NCBI GenBank assembly: GCA_013203755.1
Contig: JABMPI010000647.1
Span: 1 to 26,402 of the forward strand
Reading direction: 5' to 3'
Length of the DNA stretch: 26,402 nucleotides
Origin: Bacteroidota bacterium
GTDB lineage: Bacteria; Bacteroidota; Bacteroidia; Bacteroidales; Prolixibacteraceae
Below the pieces are notes generated by a model. That model made no database searches and had not been told where the DNA came from. It was given only the letters and a program-made list of their open reading frames with translations. The position numbers and the translations under genes were made by a program. Shown here in pieces: positions 8,599 to 15,995 of the stretch (position 1 is its first letter; every line of letters begins with the position of its first letter).

Positions 8599-8618
8599 TA
8601 CCGTTAACGTTAACGGTA
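8599..8618. promoter_or_regulatory. Perfect 20-bp palindromic operator candidate upstream of pntAA
   Basis: TACCGTTAACGTTAACGGTA reads identically on both strands with a central CG. It starts 12 bases upstream of the pnt -7 box and covers the -33 position. Palindromes of about 20 bp with a central CG are typical of LacI/GalR-family operators, so repression of pnt is the simplest reading. This is inference: no such regulator gene is in the window. Confidence 0.65.
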
Positions 8619-8698
8619 GAATTATTTGTTATGATATTTAGCAGAGTTTTGAACAAATCATTAGTATTAGTAGATTATAATGAATAATGAGAAAGGCT

Positions 8699-9550
8699 TC
8701 ATTGTGAAATGGATTTTATAGGACGGTATGCCCAGAATGTAGAGATGCTTAAACCAACAACTATGTGCCAAATTCCCCAAAGGGCAGCAATAAATGCCAT
8801 TCCACCTAATCCATTAAACAAATTAGGATTAAATATTAGAACTAAGGCTAATCCTGAATTTTGAATACCAGTTTCAATTGTAAGAGTCCGAACATTATTC
8901 TTTTCTAGTTTAAATATCCTCCCTATTGAATAACCAGTAGCTAATGCCAATGCATTATGAATTAGAACAATTACAAATATCAGATGAACATATTTTATAA
9001 AGTATTCAAAGTTATTAGCTAGTGCTGCTACAATATATCCTCCGAAAATAACTATAGATGCTATTTTTATTGGGTTCAAGATTTTTTTAGTTGCTTTTGG
9101 AAAATACTTTGAAAAAAGCATACCAAGTGCCAAGGGAATACCAAGTAAAACAATCATTGTTTTAATCATTTCAACCACATCTATTTCAACTGGAATTACC
9201 ATACTGGATGCTGAGGAATAAATTTTAGAATAAATACCGCCCCAAAATGCAAAATTAAAGGGTGTCATTATTAAAGCAGAAAAATCGGCAATTGCGGTTA
9301 AACCAACAGAAAGTTCAGTATTTCCTTTTGCATGAGCAGTCATGAAATTTGAAACGTTTCCTCCGGGACAAGCTGCAACCAAAATCATTCCCAATGCAAC
9401 ACTTGGGGCAGGATTAATTATAAAAATTAAAATGAGTGTTAATAAAGGTAATACTACAAATTGTGCTAATACTCCTAAAATTGTTGGTTTTGGTTTTGTA
9501 ATTACATGTTTAAATTTTTCTGCTTTGAGTTCTAACGCAACTCCAAACAT
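8699..9550 (-). CDS. BASS-family (bile acid:sodium symporter-like) transporter, N-terminus out of frame
   Basis: The open part encodes 283 residues with eight or so hydrophobic helices. It has BASS-family signatures such as MILVAACPGGNVSNFMTAHAKGN, TAIADFSALIMTPFNFAFWGG and TIETGIQNSGLALVLI. The family usually moves organic anions with Na+, and the substrate is not evident. Starting at ATG 9550 (MFGVALELK) leaves the protein without its first helix. The missing part, MNESLKLLDDIRLNFSADSL, is encoded at 9639 downward in another frame. Adding one T to the four-T run at 9576-9579 (minus) would give a continuous 313-residue protein. The gene is therefore frameshifted, truncated but expressed, or affected by a sequencing error. 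It is minus strand, 148 bp before pntAA. Confidence 0.8.
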   Translation of the reverse strand: MFGVALELKAEKFKHVITKPKPTILGVLAQFVVLPLLTLILIFIINPAPSVALGMILVAACPGGNVSNFMTAHAKGNTELSVGLTAIADFSALIMTPFNFAFWGGIYSKIYSSASSMVIPVEIDVVEMIKTMIVLLGIPLALGMLFSKYFPKATKKILNPIKIASIVIFGGYIVAALANNFEYFIKYVHLIFVIVLIHNALALATGYSIGRIFKLEKNNVRTLTIETGIQNSGLALVLIFNPNLFNGLGGMAFIAALWGIWHIVVGLSISTFWAYRPIKSISQ

Positions 9551-9639
9551 GATAAAAGCAAGCGTTATGTTTAGTAAAATAAACTATCGGCACTGAAGTT
9601 TAATCGTATGTCGTCCAGTAGTTTTAATGATTCATTCAT
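9551..9639 (-). pseudogene. Out-of-frame N-terminal segment of the BASS transporter
   Basis: Minus-strand ATG at 9639 encodes MNESLKLLDDIRLNFSADSL, then FY and a TAA. The -1 frame continues as LLNITLAFIMFGVALELK into the open frame of the transporter. The span 8699-9639 is 941 bases, one short of a multiple of three, as expected for a single-base deletion. Confidence 0.7.
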
Positions 9640-9785
9640 AATTCTTTTTTAACAATATACGAAATAATAATTTATTGACTATTGGATTAGATAATCAAGG
9701 TCATCCACTTTTTGAAATGCCTGCTGATGAAATTTTTTACTTAATAAATGAATAGACATTGATACACTTGAAACTAAATTTAATA

Positions 9786-10160
9786 GAATTAGAAAAAAAA
9801 AGGTTGAAAAAGAAATTTACCCTAATGTAGCTACCATTACTGCTTTAATCGTATGCAATCGGTTTTCTGCCTGATCAAAAACTACAGATGCTTCACTTTC
9901 AAAAATTTCCTCAGTTACTTCCATCGATTCAATTCCATATTTTTGGTAAATTTCTTTGCCAACTTTGGTTGCACAGTTGTGGAATGCAGGTAAACAACGC
10001 AAGAATTTTACATTTGGCTGGTAACTGGGCTTTCCGACAAATTAGTTATTGCAAACAAAACATAAAATCCCTTCGAGTGTGGAGCAGATATTGATGAAAA
10101 TTCCAATAATGATTTGGGACTTCTAGATTAGATTTTGTTTGAAAGGAATTAGAAAAAAAA
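9786..10160. repeat. 15-bp direct repeats flanking the carbamoyltransferase remnant
   Basis: gaattagaaaaaaaa occurs at 9786-9800 and again at 10146-10160, bracketing 345 bp that contain the OTC remnant. The repeat is A-rich, so chance is possible, but its placement suits a deletion or insertion scar. Confidence 0.45.
9817..10041 (-). pseudogene. C-terminal remnant of a second ornithine carbamoyltransferase
   Basis: About 75 open codons, from just after an in-frame TAA (10042-10044) to a stop at 9817, correspond to residues about 262-332 of the intact enzyme at 11566-12564. The remnant reads KPSYQPNVKFLRCLPAFHN, then GIESMEVTEEIFESEASVVFDQAENRLHTIKAVMVATLG. The substrate-site HCLP motif has become RCLP. 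The carbamoyl-phosphate STRTR site, the SMG loop and about 80% of the gene are absent, and no start codon fits. By eye the matching DNA is roughly three-quarters identical to the intact gene, so it is a diverged paralogue and not a recent copy. It cannot be catalytic. Confidence 0.85.
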
Positions 10161-10171
10161 CCAATATTTAG

Positions 10172-11270
10172 TTACGAATAGTGTGTAGAAATTTGGGGTA
10201 ATTTTACTTTTTTATTCAATTTAAATTTTAAAATAAGAGAAGGTAGTAGCGAAAAGGTGAGCCCAATTAGAAAGATTAATAGAAGTTGAATAGTTGGATT
10301 TAATGAAATACTATTTAAGAAAAATGCAAAAGCAACTATAATAATATTTATAAAAACAATAAGTAAAGTTACTTTGAGATGGCTGGGTGTCAGCAGTAAA
10401 AGACGGTGATGAATGTGATTGTTGTCTGCAATAAATGCAGACTTGCCATTCATAATCCGAATTGTCATTACGCGTAAAGTATCAATAAGAGGAACTATTA
10501 TTATTGCAAACGAAATAACCGGAGCAGTATCAATTGCAAATGAAGTTGATTTAACAATATTGAATTCATTAAATTTTATAACCAAAGTTGAAATAACAAT
10601 CCCAATTATCAATGAGCCTGTGTCTCCCATAAATAATTTGTTTTTGTTTCCAAATACATTATAAAGAAAAAAACCGGTAACACTACCAACTAAAGCAAAC
10701 GACATAATTGAAAATTGGATATGTCCTGCGAGATAAAACCAAACTCCAAAAATTGTAGCCGCCATTATTGCAATTCCAGAAGCTAATCCATCTATTCCAT
10801 CAATTAAATTGAAAGCATTTATGATTCCTACCATAGCAAAAAGAGACAAAACGATACTGGTTATAAATCCAATTTTCATAAATTCCTAAAATTCCATGAA
10901 AATTCGTAAATCGTACATCACCAAGAGTAATTAGAATAACAGCAGTAATTACCTGTACAATTATTTTTTTTCGAGCAGAAATATTTAATAAATCATCTTT
11001 AAGCCCAATAAAGAACATTGCAATAACTGAAGCTATAATGTATTTTAATGAGTCGAAACTTAATCCATCGGTGGCAATAATTGAACTAAGAGTAAATCCA
11101 ATAAAAATAGCTACTCCTCCCAAAGGCGGAATTATCTTCGTATGTATTTTCCTTTCTTCGAATGGTTCAAAGAGATTTTTAGTTCTGGCAACTTTAAGTA
11201 TTGGAGGAACTGAGAGTAGAATTAAAATAAAACTGAGCAGAATGGCACTTGTAATAAGGATTAAATTCAT
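10172..11270 (-). pseudogene. WecA/MraY-like polyprenyl-phosphate sugar-1-phosphate transferase, split by a +1 frameshift
   Basis: The first part runs from ATG at 11270 (MNLILITSAILL; TTG at 11330 is less likely). It carries ERKIHTKIIPPLGGVAIFIGF and the FFIGLKDDLLNI Asp-Asp motif as far as ILGIYE. The second part carries INAFNLIDGIDGLASG, KLFMGDTGSL and DNNHIHHRLLL, the conserved cytosolic loops of this family. Such enzymes put a sugar-1-phosphate on a lipid carrier to begin cell-surface polysaccharide synthesis. The two frames meet in a four-A run on minus (10873-10876 on plus). Removing one base gives GIYEIGFITSIV and one protein of about 365 residues, and the span is 1099 bases, one more than a multiple of three. 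All catalytic motifs survive. This is either a recent pseudogene or a base-calling error. Confidence 0.85.
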
Positions 11271-11565
11271 AATTGCGGGATGGGTAAACTGTTTATTTAA
11301 TTTATTTTGGGGTTGTTTTTTCTTCTTCAAATATCGAAAAAAAATTAACTACAACTATTAATTATTAGTTAAATAACATGAACAGTGCATTTTATTTAAT
11401 GGAATTACAACATTCAAGTGGTGAACTAAGGCTTTTTGATAATATACACCAAAAGATAGAATTATTTTAATCAGTAAATTGAGTGGAATGTTGAAATTAT
11501 TTTTTCGAAATCAAATTTTACTTGAATTGTTATTGTTGTTAAATAAGTTTACCATTTCAGATAAT
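11271..11565. other. AT-rich spacer between the sugar-phosphate transferase and OTC genes
   Basis: No recognised gene. A plus-strand 30-codon frame (11378-11470, beginning MNSAFYLMELQHSSGELR) is the only candidate and matches nothing I know. No clear terminator for the OTC gene was seen. Confidence 0.5.
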
Positions 11566-12564
11566 CTAATCCAAAGTAGCCACCATAACTGCCTTTATCG
11601 TATGCAATCTATTTTCAGCCTGATCGAAAACTACAGATGCTTTGCTTTCAAAAACTTCCTCGGTTACTTCCATTGCTTCGATTCCAAATTTACTGAATAT
11701 TTCTTCACCCACTTTGGTTTGGCGATTGTGGAAAGCAGGTAAACAGTGCAGGAATTTAACGTTTGGATTGCCGGTTAAATCCAATACTTTTTTATTCACC
11801 TGGTAGGGGAGTAAAAGTTTAATGCGCTCTGCCCAAACTTCATCGGGTTCACCCATCGAAACCCAAACATCGGTATATAAAAAATCGCAATTTTTTACGG
11901 CTTCTTTTACACTTTCAGTAATAGTAATTTTTGCACCTGTTTGTTCGGCTATTTCTCTGCATTGGCTTTGTAATTTATTAGTTGGCTGACACTGCTTTGG
12001 TGCGGCGGCCCTAAAATCCATCCCAAGTTTTGCTGTACCAACCATTAACGAATTTCCCATGTTGTTTTTGGCATCGCCCAAATAGCAGAATTTAATTTTT
12101 GATAGTGGTTTGTTAGAATGTTCTTTCATCGTTAAAAAATCGGCAAGTATTTGTGTTGGATGAAACTCATTGGTTAAGCCATTCCAAACAGGAACACCTG
12201 CATATTTACCCAATTCTTCCACAATGTTTTGTCCAAAACCACGATATTCAATTCCGTCGTACATTCTGCCTAAAACCCGCGCGGTGTCTTTCATCGATTC
12301 TTTTTGACCAATTTGCGAACCGGACGGTCCAAGGTAAGTAACTTTTGCTCCCTGGTCGTATGCAGCAACTTCAAAAGCACAACGCGTTCGGGTTGATGCT
12401 TTTTCAAATATTAAAGCAATATTTTTATTAGTTAATTGAGGTTTTTCTGTACCTGCATATTTTGCTGCCTTTAATGTTGACGAAAGCTCCACTAAATAAT
12501 TAATTTCCTCGGTTGAAAAATCCAGCAATTTCAAAAAATTCCGGTTTTTTAAATTGAATGCCAT
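11566..12564 (-). CDS. argF: Ornithine carbamoyltransferase
   Basis: This 332-residue protein is the usual OTC length. It has the carbamoyl-phosphate site STRTR (57-61), HPTQ (135-138), the GDAKNNMGNSL strand (163-173), the ornithine-binding SMG loop in DVWVSMGEP (232-240), and HCLPAFH (273-279). The end, NRLHTIKAVMVATL, is strongly conserved. It makes citrulline from ornithine and carbamoyl phosphate. The SMG loop and the E. coli-like pattern argue for true OTC. They argue against the N-acetyl- or N-succinylornithine enzymes that occur in other Bacteroidota. No other arginine gene is near, so an anabolic role (ArgF) and a catabolic role (ArcB) cannot be separated. It is transcribed away from ftsK across a 379-bp gap. 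A decayed paralogue lies about 1.5 kb downstream. Confidence 0.93.
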   Translation of the reverse strand: MAFNLKNRNFLKLLDFSTEEINYLVELSSTLKAAKYAGTEKPQLTNKNIALIFEKASTRTRCAFEVAAYDQGAKVTYLGPSGSQIGQKESMKDTARVLGRMYDGIEYRGFGQNIVEELGKYAGVPVWNGLTNEFHPTQILADFLTMKEHSNKPLSKIKFCYLGDAKNNMGNSLMVGTAKLGMDFRAAAPKQCQPTNKLQSQCREIAEQTGAKITITESVKEAVKNCDFLYTDVWVSMGEPDEVWAERIKLLLPYQVNKKVLDLTGNPNVKFLHCLPAFHNRQTKVGEEIFSKFGIEAMEVTEEVFESKASVVFDQAENRLHTIKAVMVATLD

Positions 12565-12943
12565 AGTTTATACTTTATATAGTTTTTTTGATTTCTGCAA
12601 TTTTGCAGGTTTGCATCGTTTCACGAAAGAATGTTTCCTTTTTCGTTTTCCCAAATAATAGCATTTCCTCCAAAAGCGACAACGGCAATTTTCTTTATTT
12701 TGTTTCGTTATGCGTTGAAGCAAACTTATGAATTCAAAATAAGATTAAGTACAGTGTTTTATCAGTTTTTCAAAGTTTATAACATTTTGCAAAACAGAGT
12801 TGCACAAAAATCTCAAATTAAATTGAGGAGAATGAGGTTTATTAACATTTTGTTTTTGATATGAATCTGTTTTAAGATGAAATTATTGAACTGCTTCCAT
12901 GGTTTTTTAGTTAAATTTGCATCTTAATAAACAAAACTTCTAA
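12565..12943. other. Divergent intergenic region between OTC and ftsK
   Basis: 379 bp without a convincing gene. A 77-codon plus frame (12631-12864) has no family resemblance and is probably chance. Next to the OTC start is a short inverted repeat, CTGCAA-TT-TTGCAG (12595-12608). The ftsK side has a recognisable promoter. Confidence 0.6.
12886..12919 (+). promoter_or_regulatory. Promoter of ftsK-lolA
   Basis: TTG at 12886-12888 and TAAATTTG at 12912-12919 fit the Bacteroidota -33/-7 pattern (TAnnTTTG exact, 23-base spacing), 24 bases before the ATG. Confidence 0.55.
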
Positions 12944-15325
12944 ATGGCCATAAAAAGAAAAAAGCCAGTAAAAGCTAGCGGTAAAAAGAAAAAAACAGGA
13001 GTGTCTTTTCTTAAGAACGAGAAATTTAAGTTTATTGTTGGAATATCGGTTTTATTGATTTCTGCTTATCTGTTTGTGGCATTTGTTTCTTTTTTATTTT
13101 ATGGTACCGCCGACCAAAGCAAACTCGATTTAAATTGGTCAGAGTTTGTTGTAAAATCAGGTGTAAAAAACAAAGCCGCAATATTTGGAGCGTATCTCTC
13201 CGAGTTAATAATGAACCGTGGATTTGGAATCGCTTCATTTCTATTTATTTATCTGCTTGTAATTACCGGCTTCAAAATATTAGGTCGTAATTTGGTGAAG
13301 TATGGGAAAAATTTCTTGTATAGTTTAGTGCTTTTAATTTGGATTTCACTGGTGTGTGGACTAATCTTTTCTAGCCCCATTGGAGGTTCTTCCTTTTATT
13401 TGGGGGGACAATATGGCTTTTTTATGAGCAGTTGGCTGAGTTCATTGATTGGTGTTATTGGCTTGGTTTTTTTACTTTTTTTCTCTGGACTAATTATTGT
13501 AATTGTTCGTTTTGAAAATTCCTATGCATTTATTATTGGCTTGTTTAAAAAGAAATTGGTTGAAAGTGAAATAATAGAACCAGAAGAAAAAACAGAAGAG
13601 TTTATTTTTGATAATTCAATTTCGAAGATTATTGATGAGGATGATGTTGTAAAGGCAATATTTGAGCCCGATTTCGATGATGAAGAGCTTGTGGTTGAAG
13701 AGATGCAGATTGAAAGACCACAAACTATTGAGGATGAAAAGGAAGACGAGAATGAATTGAAATTAGTTGTTAAGCCAAAAGTTGTAGAGGAAGAAACCGA
13801 TGAAGTAAAACCAGACGAGTTGGAGGATTACGATCCAACCTTGGATTTGTCAAGTTATAAATTCCCGACACTTGAACTGCTGGATGACCACAGTTTTGGA
13901 AATGCAGATGTAAGTAACGAAGAGTTGATTTCCAACAAAAATAAAATTGTGGAAACGTTGCGACATTATAAAATTGAGATTACTAAAATTAGAGCAACCA
14001 TTGGGCCAACCATTACACTCTACGAAATTGTTCCTGCGCCAGGGATTCGAATTTCAAAAATAAAAAATCTTGAAGACGATATTGCTTTAAGTTTAGCAGC
14101 ACTGGGGATTCGTATTATTGCTCCTATTCCAGGACGGGGAACCATTGGAATTGAAGTGCCAAACCAACATCCGGAAGCTGTTTCAATGCGGTCGGTAATT
14201 GCTTCGAAAAAATTCCAGGAAACCACAGCCGAACTTCCAATAGCTATTGGAAAAACAATTTCCAATGAAACGTATTTGATAGATTTAGCTAAAATGCCAC
14301 ACATTTTAGTGGCAGGTGCTACCGGTCAAGGTAAGTCGGTTGGGGTGAATGCAATTATAACGTCGTTGCTTTATAAAAAGCATCCTTCCCAATTGAAGTT
14401 TGTTTTTATCGATCCCAAAAAGGTAGAGTTAAATCTCTATTCAATTATAGAAAAGCATTATCTGGCGAAATTGCCTGACGAAGAAGAAGCGGTAATCACC
14501 GATATTCAAAAAGTTAAAGCTACACTCAACTCTATTAATGTGGAGATGGATAGTCGCTACGATTTGTTGAAAAAAGCACATGCACGAAATTTAAAAGAGT
14601 ATAACAAAAAATTTATTAGTCGTAAACTAAATCCGGAAAAGGGGCATAAATTTATGCCATATATTGTGGTTATTATCGACGAATTTGCCGATTTAATAAT
14701 GACCGCCGGAAAAGAGATTGAATTGCCAATTGCACGAATTGCACAGTTGGCAAGGGCAGTTGGAATTCACATGATCATTGCCACTCAGCGCCCGTCCGTA
14801 ACAATTATTACCGGTGTTATTAAAGCAAATTTTCCTGCACGAATTGCATTTAAAGTGGCTTCTATGATTGACTCGCGAACCATTCTTGATCAGCCAGGTG
14901 CAAATCAATTAATTGGAAAGGGAGATATGTTGATTTCGGCCAATAGCGAGGTTACTCGCGTACAATGTGCTTTTGTTGACACACCGGAAGTGGAAAGAAT
15001 TTGCGCATTTATTGCTGAACAGCGCGGATATCCAACAGCATTTTTGCTTCCGGAATATGCAGGAGACGAAGAAGCAGGGCCAGGCCAGGTAGATTTAAAT
15101 AACAAAGATGAAATTTTTGAGGATGCGGCACGAATTGTGGTATCTAATCAAATGGGATCTACTTCAATGATTCAGCGAAAGTTCTCTATTGGATATAATC
15201 GGGCCGGAAGAATAATGGATCAGTTGGAGGCCGCAGGAATTGTTGGCCCAAGTGAAGGAAGTAAAGCCCGACAAGTACTTTTACAAGATGAGTACAGTTT
15301 AGAAAAATTATTGAATAGTTTATAA
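12944..15325 (+). CDS. ftsK: FtsK/SpoIIIE-type DNA translocase
   Basis: This is a 793-residue division-site DNA pump. After a Lys-rich start, four hydrophobic helices (about residues 28-190) anchor it in the inner membrane. An acidic Glu/Asp-rich linker (about 205-305) leads to the RecA-like motor. Walker A is GATGQGKS (458-465) and Walker B is VVIIDEFADLIM with D579-E580. PARIAFKVASMIDSRTILD and GADQL-like sequence (GANQLIGKGDML) follow. The C-terminal winged-helix gamma domain (IQRKFSIGYNRAGRIMDQLEAAGIVG) would read orienting sequences on the chromosome. It acts with XerC/D recombinases to resolve dimers, and a Xer-type gene lies 2.8 kb downstream. The lolA gene follows 12 bp later, giving an ftsK-lolA operon of a type common in Bacteroidota. 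Confidence 0.96.
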   Translation: MAIKRKKPVKASGKKKKTGVSFLKNEKFKFIVGISVLLISAYLFVAFVSFLFYGTADQSKLDLNWSEFVVKSGVKNKAAIFGAYLSELIMNRGFGIASFLFIYLLVITGFKILGRNLVKYGKNFLYSLVLLIWISLVCGLIFSSPIGGSSFYLGGQYGFFMSSWLSSLIGVIGLVFLLFFSGLIIVIVRFENSYAFIIGLFKKKLVESEIIEPEEKTEEFIFDNSISKIIDEDDVVKAIFEPDFDDEELVVEEMQIERPQTIEDEKEDENELKLVVKPKVVEEETDEVKPDELEDYDPTLDLSSYKFPTLELLDDHSFGNADVSNEELISNKNKIVETLRHYKIEITKIRATIGPTITLYEIVPAPGIRISKIKNLEDDIALSLAALGIRIIAPIPGRGTIGIEVPNQHPEAVSMRSVIASKKFQETTAELPIAIGKTISNETYLIDLAKMPHILVAGATGQGKSVGVNAIITSLLYKKHPSQLKFVFIDPKKVELNLYSIIEKHYLAKLPDEEEAVITDIQKVKATLNSINVEMDSRYDLLKKAHARNLKEYNKKFISRKLNPEKGHKFMPYIVVIIDEFADLIMTAGKEIELPIARIAQLARAVGIHMIIATQRPSVTIITGVIKANFPARIAFKVASMIDSRTILDQPGANQLIGKGDMLISANSEVTRVQCAFVDTPEVERICAFIAEQRGYPTAFLLPEYAGDEEAGPGQVDLNNKDEIFEDAARIVVSNQMGSTSMIQRKFSIGYNRAGRIMDQLEAAGIVGPSEGSKARQVLLQDEYSLEKLLNSL

Positions 15326-15337
15326 AATAAAATTGAG

Positions 15338-15994
15338 ATGAGAAGAGTTTTAGTAACGAGTATAGTTTTGTTTATTGCCGTTTTTGTATGGGCTCAGCAA
15401 GACCAAAAGGCGAAGAATATATTAGACAAGGTGAGTGAAAAAACACGTTCCTATTCAACTATAAAAGCTGATTTTTCTTTTTCGATGCAAAATAAAGAGT
15501 TAGAGATTGATGAGAAAAATGACGGTTCAATTAAAATAAAAGGACAAAAATATTGCGTGAATTTACCCGATGTAAACGGTGGGATTAAAGTGTTTTCTGA
15601 TGGTACAACGCTTTGGAATTACATGAAAAATGGAAACCAGGTTACCATTTCCAATTTAAACGAAGAGAGTAGCGATTTAATGGATCCATCGGCACTTTTT
15701 AGCATTTACGAAAAGGGCTTTGATTCAAAATTTGTGGCTGAAAAAAAAGATGGAAACATTACCATTTATCAAATAGATCTTTTCCCTGATAGTGAAGAAC
15801 ACGATGTTGCAAAAATCTCTGTCTCAATCAATAAATCAACAATGACGATTCATTCGGCAATATTGTATGGTACCGATGATAATTTGTATATTATTGAAGT
15901 TAAAAAGATGGAGACAGATATAGATTTGCCAGATTCTGAATTTGTTTTTGATGCCAGTAAATTTCCAGATGTGGATGAAATTGATTTTCGATAA
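15338..15994 (+). CDS. lolA: LolA-like outer-membrane lipoprotein carrier protein
   Basis: This 218-residue periplasmic protein has a signal peptide (MRRVLVTSIVLFIAVFVWAQ). The pattern AKNILDKVSEKTRSYSTIKADFSF opens the LolA-like half-barrel. Regular beta strands follow (GSIKIKGQKYCV, KVFSDGTTLWNYM, YQIDLFPD) as far as FVFDASKFPDVDEIDFR. LolA carries lipoproteins from the inner to the outer membrane. The gene follows ftsK by 12 bp and is surely co-transcribed with it. Its stop is separated from the convergent pyk stop by a single base, so any terminator must lie inside pyk. Confidence 0.88.
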   Translation: MRRVLVTSIVLFIAVFVWAQQDQKAKNILDKVSEKTRSYSTIKADFSFSMQNKELEIDEKNDGSIKIKGQKYCVNLPDVNGGIKVFSDGTTLWNYMKNGNQVTISNLNEESSDLMDPSALFSIYEKGFDSKFVAEKKDGNITIYQIDLFPDSEEHDVAKISVSINKSTMTIHSAILYGTDDNLYIIEVKKMETDIDLPDSEFVFDASKFPDVDEIDFR

Positions 15995-15995
15995 A

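Noticed and set aside
10050..10140. NuoA-like peptide NPFECG on the plus strand near 10067-10084
   Set aside because: The residues after it do not follow the NuoA pattern and a stop comes soon, so the match is chance.
9551..10880. Programmed ribosomal frameshifting in the BASS and WecA/MraY-like genes
   Set aside because: One gene needs a -1 and the other a +1 shift, neither site is a canonical slippery heptamer, and these families do not use recoding.
12631..12864. 77-codon plus-strand frame between OTC and ftsK
   Set aside because: No family signature, composition follows the AT-rich background, and it fills the divergent promoter region.
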